Assembly (NCBI GenBank): GCA_016927855.1
Contig: JAFGLV010000049.1
Location: 1-64,000, forward strand
Direction of reading: 5' to 3'
Length of the DNA stretch: 64,000 nt
From: Sedimentisphaerales bacterium
Lineage (GTDB): Bacteria > Planctomycetota > Phycisphaerae > Sedimentisphaerales > Anaerobacaceae
How positions within the stretch are numbered: position 1 is the stretch's first letter; each line of letters opens with the position of its first letter. A model generated the notes under the pieces. That model had not been told where the DNA came from and searched no databases. It saw only the letters and a list, made by a program, of their open reading frames with translations. Made by a program: the position numbers and the translations under genes. This document shows, one piece after another, positions 49,796-58,801 of this stretch.

Positions 49796-51562
49796 ATGTC
49801 CACGAAACTTCGACTTGCGTTCAGTTTCGCCTTTCTTGCCTTCGCGCCGGCGACGTCCGCACCGGCGCAGAGCCCGCCGGCCGCTACCGAACTGATTCCC
49901 TCGGACGCGCTGTTGGCTGTACACCTGTCGCGGCCGAAGGCGCTACTCGATCTGCTGGCGGGGGAGGATATGATGCGATGCCTGCGTTCGCTGCCGCAGT
50001 TTGCCCAGCACATGGCGCAACCCAAGACGCAGGAGTTCCTCAACCTCGTCAACGTCCTGGAGACCAGCCTGAACACCGATTGGCGGACAGGTCTGCGCAA
50101 GCTCACCGGCGCGGGCGTGACGCTGGCGGTGTGTCCGAACGACAGAGTGCTCATCGTCATCGACGCGGAGGATCAGCGGCTCCTGGAGCAACTCCAAAGT
50201 CTCTTCCTGACCTTCGCGCGCGGAGAGGCCCAGAAACAGGGGCGCGCTGAGGTGGTGCCCAAGCAGTACGCTGGCGCGACGATCTGGAGCTTCGACGGCA
50301 ACGAGGCGCATGCGCTCCTCGGCAACCGGCTCGTCTTTGCCAATTCGAGGGAGAGTCTCCAAATGGCTCTCGATTTGCGCGAACAGGGGAAGGACGAAAG
50401 CCTGGCAGCGAACGGCGCGTTCCAAGCGGCTGTGCGTGCGGCAGGGAGGGACGCAGTCGGCACGGCCTTCGTGAACGTCAAAACTCTGGCTGGCTTGCCG
50501 CAGGTGTCGCGGCTCTTGAACGGGCAGGGCAGCAATCCGCTGGCGGCGTTGGCTTTTGCCGGTATCGTCGAATCGCTCCGCAGTTCGACCTGGCTGGCTT
50601 TGGACTTGCAGGTCGAGAAAGAAGGGTTGGCGCTGCGAGCGCTGACCGATGGCAAGAACACCGGCGCGACGAGTCCCGCCGCGTTCGCGCTGCCTCAGAA
50701 CAGCAGCGCCGGTGCTTGGCCTGGCATCGTCGTGCCAGGACGCATTGCGGCCTTGAGCCTGTACCGCGACCTGCACCGTTTCTACGCGGCCAAGGACGAT
50801 CTCTTTCCCGAGCGCACGTCGGGGCTGATCTTCTTCGAGAACATGATGGGCATCTTCTTCAGTGGTCGCGACCTGACCAGCGAGGTCCTGGCGGAAGCGG
50901 AGCCCGAGATTCGCATCGTGGTGGCCGAGCAGCGGTACGACCCGGCTGTCGGGACGCCGCAGGTCAAGCTACCGGCGTTTGCGGTCGTTCTGCGGATGCG
51001 CCATCCGCAGCAGTTCAAGCCGGTCATGGAAGAGGCCTGGCAGAAGGCGGTGGGCCTAATCAACTTCACGCGCGGGCAGAAGGCCCTGCCCGGGCTGATT
51101 ATCGACCGACCGGTCCACGCCGGCACGACATTCACCGTGGGTTACTTCTCCACCATCGACGTCGAGGACAAGACAAAGCTGGACCAGCGTTTCAACTTCC
51201 GCCCCACACTGGCCATGCCAGGTGACTACCTGATCCTGGGCTCGACTGACACGCTGACGCGCGACCTGATCGAAGCCCTGGGCCGGGAGGGTGAGCAGAC
51301 GATTGCCCCTCTGGCTGGGACGGACAGTCTCGTCGAGATCGAAGGGGCGCATCTGGCCTCCATCCTGCAGGATAACCGCGAGGGAATCATCCGCGATGAC
51401 ATGCTCAAGAAGGGCAGAAGCCACGCAGAGGCTCAGGCAAACGCCGATACGCTGCTGGCTGTGGTCAGACTCCTGGATCAGGTGCGCTTGAGCATCGGCA
51501 CGCATGAAGGCCTGACCGAGGCACGGCTGCGGATCAAGCTTGACCTGTCGCCGCGACAGTAG
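49796..51562 (+). CDS. Secreted protein of unknown function heading DUF1800/DUF1501 set (588 aa)
   Basis: ATG 49796 has GGAGG 6 nt upstream and starts a signal peptide ending TSAPAQ. The remainder is a soluble alpha/beta protein with repeated units in which a strand such as GVTLAVCPNDRVLIVIDAED is followed by helices, and residues near 140-190 (IWSFDGNEAHALLGNRLVFANSRESL) recur in form near 480-520 (MPGDYLILGSTDTLTRDLIEAL). This pattern resembles DUF3352-like planctomycete proteins, but I do not claim the family. It is 35 nt before the DUF1800 gene, so probably cotranscribed. Confidence 0.8.
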   Translation: MSTKLRLAFSFAFLAFAPATSAPAQSPPAATELIPSDALLAVHLSRPKALLDLLAGEDMMRCLRSLPQFAQHMAQPKTQEFLNLVNVLETSLNTDWRTGLRKLTGAGVTLAVCPNDRVLIVIDAEDQRLLEQLQSLFLTFARGEAQKQGRAEVVPKQYAGATIWSFDGNEAHALLGNRLVFANSRESLQMALDLREQGKDESLAANGAFQAAVRAAGRDAVGTAFVNVKTLAGLPQVSRLLNGQGSNPLAALAFAGIVESLRSSTWLALDLQVEKEGLALRALTDGKNTGATSPAAFALPQNSSAGAWPGIVVPGRIAALSLYRDLHRFYAAKDDLFPERTSGLIFFENMMGIFFSGRDLTSEVLAEAEPEIRIVVAEQRYDPAVGTPQVKLPAFAVVLRMRHPQQFKPVMEEAWQKAVGLINFTRGQKALPGLIIDRPVHAGTTFTVGYFSTIDVEDKTKLDQRFNFRPTLAMPGDYLILGSTDTLTRDLIEALGREGEQTIAPLAGTDSLVEIEGAHLASILQDNREGIIRDDMLKKGRSHAEAQANADTLLAVVRLLDQVRLSIGTHEGLTEARLRIKLDLSPRQ

Positions 51563-51597
51563 ACAGCGCGCGGATGGCGATTGAAAGGCGATTTGGA

Positions 51598-52944
51598 ATG
51601 GCTGAGCGAATTGATACGCTGCGCCGCGACGATCTATCTCGGGCCTGGGCGCCATACGAGCCGGACGCACGGCGACCCTGGAATCTGGCCTTGGCGGCGC
51701 ACTTGTACCGACGCGCCGGCTTCGGTACTCGCTGGGAGCAGCTCCAGCAGGCGCTCGCCGACGGACCCCGGCGAACGGTCGATCGGCTGCTGCGCCCCGA
51801 TGCCGACATTGACGCGTTCAATCGTGGCTTCGACGAAAATGAGAACGCGACCGGTTCGATCGAGGGGTTGCAGGCCTGGTGGCTGCGCCGGATGATCGAG
51901 ACGCCGCATCCGCTGCTGGAGAAGATGACGCTGTTCTGGCATAGCCACCTTGCCACCAGCGCCGAAGCGGTGAACAGCCCGAGTCTGATGCGAGCGCATA
52001 TCCAGTTTCTGCGATGCGGCGCGTTGGGCTCCTTCGCTTCGTTGCTGGAGGGAATCTCGCGCGACCCTGCTATGCTCGTCGGGCTCGGCGCCGGCGCCAA
52101 CCGTAAGGCGGCGCCCAACGAAGGCTTCGCGCGACCGCTCTTGCAGACGTTCACACTCGGAGCGGGAGCGTTCGACGAGACAGACGTTCGCGAAGCTGCC
52201 AGAGCTCTTACCGGCTGGTTTGTCCTGCGCGAGCGGCTGCGCTACATCCCGCGCGAGCACGATGACACCGCCAAGCAGGTTCTCGGCAGGCAAGGCAACT
52301 TCACTGCCGATGACATCAGGCGGATGGTGCTCGAACACCCGGCCACCTCACGCACGCTCGTGCGCAAGCTGTATCGCTGGCTGATCAGCGAGAGCGACGA
52401 ACCGAGCGATGCTTCGATTGCTCCGTTGGCGGACTCTTTCGCGCGAGACTACGACATAGCGAGACTCGTGGAGACTATGTTGAGATCGAACTTGTTCTTC
52501 TCGCCTCAGGCGTATCGTCGCCGGGTCAAGAGCCCTGTCGAGTATGCTGTGGGTATCGTCACGGCATCGGAAGCAATAGTATCCACGACACAACTGGCGA
52601 AAGACGTCGCCGGTCTCGGCCAGAGCCTGTACTACCCACCCACGGTGAGAGGCTGGAGCGGCGGACAGCACTGGATCAGCACGGCGACGATGGTGCGCCG
52701 TCATAATCTGGCCGCGGCCCTTCTGGCAGACGATGGACCCTACGGCGGCAAGCTCAATCCTTGGGCCCTCGCGCAGCGACATGGATCTTCCAGCCCTGAT
52801 TCAGCGGCTCGATTCCTCGCTGACTTGCTCGTGCAGAGCGACCCGCCGGAATGGGGGCTGCCGGAAAGTCGCCGCGATTCGAGCAGTCTCGTGCGTGCTC
52901 TCGCGCGACTGGTGATGACTCTACCCGAGTTTCAGTTGGCTTAG
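51598..52944 (+). CDS. DUF1800 protein (448 aa)
   Basis: DUF1800 signatures: AAHLYRRAGFGTRWEQLQQAL, MTLFWHSHLATS, MRAHIQFLRCGALGSFASLL, ISRDPAMLVGLGAGANRKAAPNEGFARPLLQTF (broken here into known family blocks), ARALTGWFV, LVRKLYRWLISE and GQSLYYPPTVRGWSGGQHW. Such proteins are encoded beside DUF1501 genes in many bacteria and the pair is thought to act together outside the cytoplasm; no reaction is established. ATG 51598 (AAAGG 9 nt upstream) is preferred to 51574. No typical signal peptide is visible. The next gene begins 17 nt after the stop. Confidence 0.92.
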   Translation: MAERIDTLRRDDLSRAWAPYEPDARRPWNLALAAHLYRRAGFGTRWEQLQQALADGPRRTVDRLLRPDADIDAFNRGFDENENATGSIEGLQAWWLRRMIETPHPLLEKMTLFWHSHLATSAEAVNSPSLMRAHIQFLRCGALGSFASLLEGISRDPAMLVGLGAGANRKAAPNEGFARPLLQTFTLGAGAFDETDVREAARALTGWFVLRERLRYIPREHDDTAKQVLGRQGNFTADDIRRMVLEHPATSRTLVRKLYRWLISESDEPSDASIAPLADSFARDYDIARLVETMLRSNLFFSPQAYRRRVKSPVEYAVGIVTASEAIVSTTQLAKDVAGLGQSLYYPPTVRGWSGGQHWISTATMVRRHNLAAALLADDGPYGGKLNPWALAQRHGSSSPDSAARFLADLLVQSDPPEWGLPESRRDSSSLVRALARLVMTLPEFQLA

Positions 52945-52961
52945 ATAGCGGAGCGAACGCG

Positions 52962-54176
52962 ATGGTGCAGACTCGACGTGATTTTCTCAAAGGCGCTTTT
53001 GGCGCCTCGGCGCTAGTGTCCCTCGGACCGGTTGTGCCGAATTTCCTCGCGCGTGCGGCCGCCGCGGCGTCTGCGCGCGTTACCAACGACAGGGTCCTCG
53101 TGGTCCTCCAACTGACCGGAGGCAACGATGGCTTGAATACCGTGGTTCCCTATACCGACGACGAATACGCGCGAAACCGTCCTACCCTGCGCCTGCCGAC
53201 AAGTGAGCTGCACAAAATCGACTCGTCGCTGGCATTTCATCCGCGCATGGGAGCGTTCCTGCGTTTATACGAGGAGGGGTGCCTCAGCATCGTGCAAGGC
53301 GTAGGCTATGCGAACCCGGATCAGTCGCACGAACGCGCGATGCGAATCTGGCATACCGCCGATCCGGAGCGGCCTGAACGGCAGACCGGGTGGCTGGGGC
53401 GAGCCGTTGACGCAGGCAGGAGCTCCGTCCGGACCGATACCGCCGCTGTGTTTGTGGGACGCATCAGTCGGCCCTTTGGTCTCAACGCTGAGAACGCAGT
53501 CGTTCCGGCTATCAAGTCCGCAGATGACCTCGTGTTGCGTTCCACATTCCCCAGCCCGACGTCTCAAGCCGCCGCCAGTTCGGAGAATCCGTTGTTACGG
53601 TTCGTTCGCCAGGCCACCGTCGATGCGCGTGCCATGAGCCGGCGTATCGAGAAGACCGCCGCGTCCGATGATTATCCGTCGTTGGGCCTGGCGGGAGATC
53701 TTCGCACGGTGGCTCGACTGACTCGCGCCGACGTCGGCATTCGCATCTTCTTCGTGGAACTTGGCGGCGGTGGAATCGGCGGCTTCGACAATCATGCCAA
53801 CCAACTCGGCAACCATTGCGCTCTGCTGGGCCAGTTGGCCGAATCGGTGGGTGCGTTCGTTGACGACCTGAAACGAGCTGGTCTGCTCGATCGCGTCCTG
53901 CTGATGACCTTCTCGGAATTCGGTCGGACCGTCGCGGAGAACGGCCGGCGCGGCACCGGACATGGGGCCGCCGCTCCCGTCTTCCTCGTCGGCAGTAAGG
54001 TCAAAGGCGGTCTTGTCGGACCCCATCCAAGCCTCACCCACCTGGAAAAAGGCTCTTTGAAGTTCCATACGGACTTCCGCCAGGTATATGCCACCATGCT
54101 GGCGTGCTGGCTCAGCCTCGACAGCACCGCTGTGTTGGGCCGGCATTTCGAGCCACTGGATGTGCTGGAGACGTGA
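52962..54176 (+). CDS. DUF1501 protein with Tat signal (404 aa)
   Basis: A Tat-type N-terminus TRRDFLKGAFGASALVSLG is followed by the DUF1501 fold: RVLVVLQLTGGNDGLNTVVP, RPTLRLPTSELHKIDSS, YANPDQSHERAMRIWHTAD, FDNHANQLGNHCALLGQLAES, MTFSEFGRTVAENGRRGTGHG and KFHTDFRQVYATMLACWLSLD. It is more typical of the DUF1800-linked branch than the paralogue at 43219. It probably acts on a polymer or phosphorylated/sulfated substrate in the periplasm, by fold analogy only. ATG 52962 is chosen because it begins the Tat signal and has GGAG upstream; the longer frame overlaps the DUF1800 gene. Confidence 0.93.
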   Translation: MVQTRRDFLKGAFGASALVSLGPVVPNFLARAAAAASARVTNDRVLVVLQLTGGNDGLNTVVPYTDDEYARNRPTLRLPTSELHKIDSSLAFHPRMGAFLRLYEEGCLSIVQGVGYANPDQSHERAMRIWHTADPERPERQTGWLGRAVDAGRSSVRTDTAAVFVGRISRPFGLNAENAVVPAIKSADDLVLRSTFPSPTSQAAASSENPLLRFVRQATVDARAMSRRIEKTAASDDYPSLGLAGDLRTVARLTRADVGIRIFFVELGGGGIGGFDNHANQLGNHCALLGQLAESVGAFVDDLKRAGLLDRVLLMTFSEFGRTVAENGRRGTGHGAAAPVFLVGSKVKGGLVGPHPSLTHLEKGSLKFHTDFRQVYATMLACWLSLDSTAVLGRHFEPLDVLET

Positions 54177-54192
54177 CTTCGCGCTGCCGGCA

Positions 54193-54215
54193 AAGGGCGA
54201 GCGATTGTTGGCCCC
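54193..54215. repeat. GGGCGAGCGATTG...GGCCCC repeat, third copy
   Basis: 23 bases matching the 28333-28355 repeat at about 19 positions. It lies in the 118-bp gap after the DUF1501 gene, where it could act as a weak terminator hairpin. Confidence 0.45.
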
Positions 54216-54294
54216 ACTTGCGATTTCGTGGCTGCCTCTATAAGATCGCACTCATTACAGCGGCGAATTGTTGTTGAGCATAAAGGTCACCTGG

Positions 54295-55836
54295 ATGCAG
54301 AGAAACCTGGCCCGTAGGGCAGTCTTTGGCAGCGTCGTTGTCGTGGCGGGAATGTGGCTGGTCTCGTGCGCTCCGGAAGCCCCGCAGGCGAGCGGCGAGA
54401 TCGCGCGCCAGCCCGACATCAGTCCTGACTATGCGGCCGTTACCATCCCGCCTAATATTGCGCCGCTGAATTTTCGCATTCTCGAAGAGGGCGATGCCTA
54501 CTTCATCAAAGTCCACTCCGAACGGGGCCGGCCGATCGACCTCTTCAGCAGGACGGGCGAGGTGCACATTCCGCTCAAACCGTGGCGCGCATTGCTCGCG
54601 GAGAACCGAGGCAACTCGATTCTTCTCGACGTCTGTGTGCGGAATGCCGACGGCACCTGGCGCCGCTTTGGGCGCATCACGAATACCATCGCCGCTGAGA
54701 CCATCGACGACGTCCTCGTGTACCGATTCATGAAGCCGATCTATACCTGGTGGAAAGACATGGAGATCCGCCAGCGCGATCTAACCGGTTACGACGTGTC
54801 GGTCGTTCTGCACGGCCGATCGTTTGGCCACGGCTGCCTCAATTGTCACAGCTTCGTCGGCAACAGTCCCGACGTCATGACGATTGGCCTGCGCAGCGCG
54901 ACGTACGGGAGCTATACGCTGCTGGCGCGCGACGGCGCCGTCGGCAAGGTGGGTGCCAAGTGGGGTTACACCGCGTGGCATCCGAGCGGGACGTTGGCCG
55001 TCTACTCCATTAACAAGGTCCGCCAGTTCTTCCAGACCGCCGGCACGGAGGTCAGAGACGTGCTCGATCTCGACTCGGCACTGGTCTGCTACCACGTGGC
55101 CAGTCAGAAGGCGATGTGCCCTGAACCGCTGTCGGAACCCAACCGGCTCGAGACCTATCCTGCGTGGTCTCCCGACGGCAGGCATCTCTACTATTGCAGC
55201 GCGCCGATCCTGTGGCAGGATCGTGACACGGTGCCGCCGAAGGACTACGACCAGGTCAGGTACGATCTTCGACGAATCCCCTATGAGGTGGAAACGGATC
55301 ACTGGGGCGTGCCTGAGACGGTGTTGTCCGCTGAAGAGACGGGTCTGAGTATCCTGCTGCCGAGAGTGTCGCCGGACGGACGCTTTCTGCTGTTTTGCAT
55401 GTGTCGCTACGGGTGCTTTCCGATCTACCAGCCCAGCAGCGATCTCTACCTGATGGATCTGGCGACAGGCGAGTATCGCAAGCTGGAGGTCAACAGCGAC
55501 CACTCCGAATCGTGGCACAGTTGGTCGAGCAACAGCCGCTGGATCGCGTTCAGCAGCAGACGGCCGGGCGGGCCTTTCACTCGAACGTATCTGAGCTACG
55601 TCGATGAGCGCGGCCGGGCGCACAAGCCTTTTATTCTGCCACAGCGCGATCCGGCCTACTACGACTCGCTGCTGGAAGCGTTCAGTGTCCCGGAACTGAT
55701 CACCGGCCCAGTCGAGGCCGGCAAGACGGCGCTGGCCCAGGCCGCTCGTTCTGCGCCGTCAGGCGTCGTGGATATTCCCATCAGCGGTGCGACGCCGAAA
55801 GCCGAGCCCTCCGATCCCTGGCAACAGCGCGAGTAA
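54295..55836 (+). CDS. TolB-like lipoprotein with one haem-c motif (513 aa)
   Basis: ATG 54295 (AAAGG 8 nt upstream) starts a lipoprotein signal with lipobox VSC. A beta domain (about 50-165) is followed by the single haem motif CLNCH, in FGHGCLNCHSFVGNSPDVM near residue 185. A TolB/PD40 propeller follows (AWHPSGTLAVYSINKVRQFF, YPAWSPDGRHLYYCSAP, PRVSPDGRFLLFCMCRYG, WSSNSRWIAFSSRR). Proteins of this type occur next to DUF6057 membrane proteins in Bacteroidetes and planctomycetes, as here (55868, 31 nt downstream). It is a probable redox or haem-binding surface lipoprotein with unknown partner. Confidence 0.88.
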   Translation: MQRNLARRAVFGSVVVVAGMWLVSCAPEAPQASGEIARQPDISPDYAAVTIPPNIAPLNFRILEEGDAYFIKVHSERGRPIDLFSRTGEVHIPLKPWRALLAENRGNSILLDVCVRNADGTWRRFGRITNTIAAETIDDVLVYRFMKPIYTWWKDMEIRQRDLTGYDVSVVLHGRSFGHGCLNCHSFVGNSPDVMTIGLRSATYGSYTLLARDGAVGKVGAKWGYTAWHPSGTLAVYSINKVRQFFQTAGTEVRDVLDLDSALVCYHVASQKAMCPEPLSEPNRLETYPAWSPDGRHLYYCSAPILWQDRDTVPPKDYDQVRYDLRRIPYEVETDHWGVPETVLSAEETGLSILLPRVSPDGRFLLFCMCRYGCFPIYQPSSDLYLMDLATGEYRKLEVNSDHSESWHSWSSNSRWIAFSSRRPGGPFTRTYLSYVDERGRAHKPFILPQRDPAYYDSLLEAFSVPELITGPVEAGKTALAQAARSAPSGVVDIPISGATPKAEPSDPWQQRE

Positions 55837-55867
55837 GCTGCCGCATCGAATGAGGAAGAACCAGACC

Positions 55868-57733
55868 ATGTGGTCGGCAATCAAACGGATGCCAAACAGC
55901 GCGCTGTTCTTCATACTGGCCTTCTTGTACCTATGGCTGGTTACGGAGCCGCGGTTGACCTACTATGCCTTCGGGACCATCGTCGACGCCTGCCCGTTTG
56001 CCACCGGATGGTCGTTCCTTCGGGACTCGCTCGCCGCGCCGGGCGGACTTGTAGTCTATGTCTCAGGACTGCTTTCGCAGGGTTACTACCACTCATGGCT
56101 TGGCGTCCTGATTATCGTGCTCGTTGGTCTGGGCCTGGCCGAACTGGCTCGGCGGCATTTCGTCCGGGCCGGGTGCAAAGGCCGGGAGGTCTTATCCATG
56201 CTCCCGGCGATCGCGTTCTTCACGCTTTGTGCTTCATACAAGCACCCTCTTACGGCTTGCCTGGCTGTCTCGATGGGCCTGTTTCTCTCTCTGGTCTTCG
56301 AGACCGCCGCACCCACAAGAGTCGTGATGCGTGTCGTTCTCTATCTCTTCATGGCGGCGTTGGTGTTCTGGCTAGCCGCCGGAGGCGGGCTGCTGGTGTT
56401 CGTCCTCATGACGATCCTCTACGCTGCTTTCGTACGCCGGGATGCGTGGCTGGCTGTGTTGGCAGCACCGGCAGGCGTCGGGATTGTCTGGGCTCTGGCG
56501 AGGCACGTGTTCCTCGTAGCGCCGCAACAGGCGCTGCTCGTTTTGACGCCGTTCTCTGATCCGTTGACAGGCGCTCTGACGCCGTTCCAGAAGAGTCTGG
56601 TTATTTTGCTCTACGGCTTCGTCCCGTTCACAGCCGCACTCACGCTCTTGCTTACCAGGTGGCCGGTCCTCAAGAAACGGGCGGCAACGACTCGCAAGAA
56701 GCATGACCGCGCGAGAATGCCGCTTCCGGCGATCCTCAGGAAAGCGGTGGTGATCGGCGTCCCGGTTGCAGTCTTGGCCATCTCGCTGGGCGCCAGTCAC
56801 GAGAAAACGGGCAAGGCGTTCGTCCTATCGAACTACTACTGCCGTGAGCGGCAATGGGACCGGATTCTGGAGCTGGGTCGCGAATTGCCCAAGGGACAGA
56901 GCAACATCTATGTGAACCACGACATCATCCGCGCGTTGTATCATACCGGTCGATTGCCCTATGACATGTTCGAATTCCCCCAAGTGCCACCGGCCCTGCT
57001 ACTGACGCACGAGGGTGACGAGTCGGACCTGACGCAGTCCAGGCTCTGCGACCTCTTCCTGGAACTGGGTCACGTCAATGTGGCAGAAAGGTTGGCGTCG
57101 GAACTGCTCGCGGTGCGGGGACGTTTCGGACATGTCCTCGAAAGGCTCAGTTGGATCGCCATCATCAAGGGGCAGGAGCAAGCGGCGCGCGCGTATCTGA
57201 ACGCGCTGAGTGAAAATCCGGTCTATCACGGCACGGCCGAATCCTTGCTCGACGGTCTGGACCACGGTTTCGCGCCGGATCAAGTGACTCATATCGATCG
57301 AATACGCTCATACATGCCAACCGACAGTGACACCGTCACGGGCGATAGTTCCGTGGAGGAACTGCTGACGGCGCTTCTCGAGCGCAACCCTGGCAACCGG
57401 ATGGCTTTCGAGTATCTGATGGCCTGCTACCTGCTCACGGGCCAGGTGGACAAGGTGGTCGCCAACTTAGAGCGACTCGACCGCCTGGGATATCGAACGA
57501 TTCCCACGCTCTACGAGGAGGCCATCCTCTTGTACCATGGTGTCCAAGGGCGAAAGCTTGACGTCAGCAAGTTCAACGTGAGCCCCGAGACCCTTCGGCG
57601 GTACGTGACGTTTGTGCAGATCCACAACTCCATGCAGTCTCAGAATCGCAGCGCCGTATTGAACCGCCTGGTCCGGGATTTCGGTACGAGCTACTTTTTC
57701 TACTTCACGTTCGGGCGGGTGGGACTGTCTTGA
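55868..57733 (+). CDS. DUF6057-like polytopic membrane protein (621 aa)
   Basis: The N-terminal half has about 8-10 membrane helices (first FFILAFLYLWLVTEPRLTYY, then AAPGGLVVYVSGLLSQGYYH and others to about 320). The C-terminal half (about 330-621) is soluble and helical with TPR-like units (NYYCRERQWDRILELGRELP, LFLELGHVNVAERLASELLA, LMACYLLTGQVDKVVANLER). This organisation matches DUF6057-type proteins found with TolB-like haem lipoproteins. The function is unknown; the membrane half resembles glycan or lipid transfer proteins only in overall shape. ATG 55868 is preferred for its GAGGA and immediate signal-like helix; ATG 55850 is an alternative. Confidence 0.85.
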   Translation: MWSAIKRMPNSALFFILAFLYLWLVTEPRLTYYAFGTIVDACPFATGWSFLRDSLAAPGGLVVYVSGLLSQGYYHSWLGVLIIVLVGLGLAELARRHFVRAGCKGREVLSMLPAIAFFTLCASYKHPLTACLAVSMGLFLSLVFETAAPTRVVMRVVLYLFMAALVFWLAAGGGLLVFVLMTILYAAFVRRDAWLAVLAAPAGVGIVWALARHVFLVAPQQALLVLTPFSDPLTGALTPFQKSLVILLYGFVPFTAALTLLLTRWPVLKKRAATTRKKHDRARMPLPAILRKAVVIGVPVAVLAISLGASHEKTGKAFVLSNYYCRERQWDRILELGRELPKGQSNIYVNHDIIRALYHTGRLPYDMFEFPQVPPALLLTHEGDESDLTQSRLCDLFLELGHVNVAERLASELLAVRGRFGHVLERLSWIAIIKGQEQAARAYLNALSENPVYHGTAESLLDGLDHGFAPDQVTHIDRIRSYMPTDSDTVTGDSSVEELLTALLERNPGNRMAFEYLMACYLLTGQVDKVVANLERLDRLGYRTIPTLYEEAILLYHGVQGRKLDVSKFNVSPETLRRYVTFVQIHNSMQSQNRSAVLNRLVRDFGTSYFFYFTFGRVGLS

Positions 57734-57767
57734 GGCTGGAGGCCGTGGAGGCGACCAATCCTTCGCT

Positions 57768-58613
57768 TTACCCTTGATCTCGGTCTGGGTGTTCCTCGGG
57801 GCCGGAACGGTTCAGGACGATGCCGCAGAAGCGCCAGATGGCTTCAAACTGGGCGCGGGACATCGACCGAAGGCCAACGCTGGGATCGGCGACCGTAACG
57901 GTCTCGTCGGCGATAGCGAGAACGGTCACGCAGTGATCGAGCAGGAAGGCATCTTTCACCACCGCCAGCGTGATGCCGGAATCGCCAAGCTGCGAGATGG
58001 AGTCGAAGAGACGGTAGCGACATTCGAGCCCGTCAGAGCCGTAACGATTGCGCAGGGCCTTGCACAATGACGTCGGCAGGGTGCCGGTTACCGGGCTCGC
58101 GCACGACAGTATCGCGATTTCACCTTCTCCGGCAGGTAGGCCCAGTTTCCTCAAGGCGGTTACCGCTGCCGCCGGTCCGCAGGTATATCTCGTGCTCTGA
58201 AGGCAGACGCCGTTGGCGTCGATTGTCGTTTCGAGGTTAACGAGGCGGCCCTTTACCCAGGCCGGTGCCAGGCAGGGCAGAACCGAGGACCACAGCAGCA
58301 GCAGGCTCGTCACCAGGCACACCGCCACCTTTTCCCCCGCGCGAGGCAGACGGTTCAGGAGGGTGGACACGCCGAGCGGGATGGCCAGCGCCAAAGAGAT
58401 GGGTCTGGCCCAGCCTGTGACGATCCATGAAAACGGCGGCACGAACTGCAGCGTCGAACCATGTCGAGCCAAGGCGAGTACAGCGATGAGGATGAGGGAG
58501 AAGGCGTACCCAAGCAGCCAACAAGGCGTGACAAGACGCCGTGACCTTCGGCCCAGCACCATACCCAGGCAAGCCGCCAGGACAACACTCGCTGTCTGAA
58601 ACCAGGGGTTCAC
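57768..58613 (-). CDS. Membrane C39-type cysteine peptidase-like protein (281 aa)
   Basis: GTG 58613 has GGAGGA 8 nt upstream. The N-terminal ~115 residues form about four membrane segments. The C-terminal ~150 residues are a peptidase C39-like domain: CLQSTRYTCGPAAAVTALRKLG with oxyanion Gln139 and nucleophile Cys145, His227 in DHCVTVLAIAD, and Asp243 in VADPSVGLR, all in the right order. C39 domains cleave double-glycine leaders, usually as part of an ABC transporter; here there is no transporter domain, so it is an independent membrane peptidase. It is convergent with the DUF6057 gene. Confidence 0.85.
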   Translation of the reverse strand: MNPWFQTASVVLAACLGMVLGRRSRRLVTPCWLLGYAFSLILIAVLALARHGSTLQFVPPFSWIVTGWARPISLALAIPLGVSTLLNRLPRAGEKVAVCLVTSLLLLWSSVLPCLAPAWVKGRLVNLETTIDANGVCLQSTRYTCGPAAAVTALRKLGLPAGEGEIAILSCASPVTGTLPTSLCKALRNRYGSDGLECRYRLFDSISQLGDSGITLAVVKDAFLLDHCVTVLAIADETVTVADPSVGLRSMSRAQFEAIWRFCGIVLNRSGPEEHPDRDQG

Positions 58614-58634
58614 CCAATCCGTCCTCCAAACCCG

Positions 58635-58683
58635 GTGGCACCGCCGCTTCGGCGGCGATCCCAGCCGGGGGCGGCTGGGCCAC
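58635..58683. repeat. Three-way-junction palindromic repeat
   Basis: Outer stem GTGG (58635-58638) with CCAC (58680-58683) encloses hairpin CGCCGC-TTCG-GCGGCG (58642-58657) and hairpin CCCAGCC-GGGGGC-GGCTGGG (58660-58679). The TTCG loop would be an unusually stable tetraloop in RNA. A related element lies inside the CDS at 46637-46684. It is upstream of the leftward peptidase gene, so it is not that gene's terminator. Confidence 0.7.
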
Positions 58684-58801
58684 ATCGTGCCTATTGTAGC
58701 AGGTCTGGAGGACCGCGTCAAGCCAATTGCGGATATGTTTGTGCCTCTTTTGGGTGGCAGTGTGGCGCGCGTGCGTCGTTCGTGCTGCCGTGCGGCGGGT
58801 G

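Noticed and set aside
58635-58683. Terminator of the C39-like gene
   Set aside because: It is upstream of that leftward gene, no rightward gene ends there, and there is no T-tract; a similar element lies inside a CDS at 46637.
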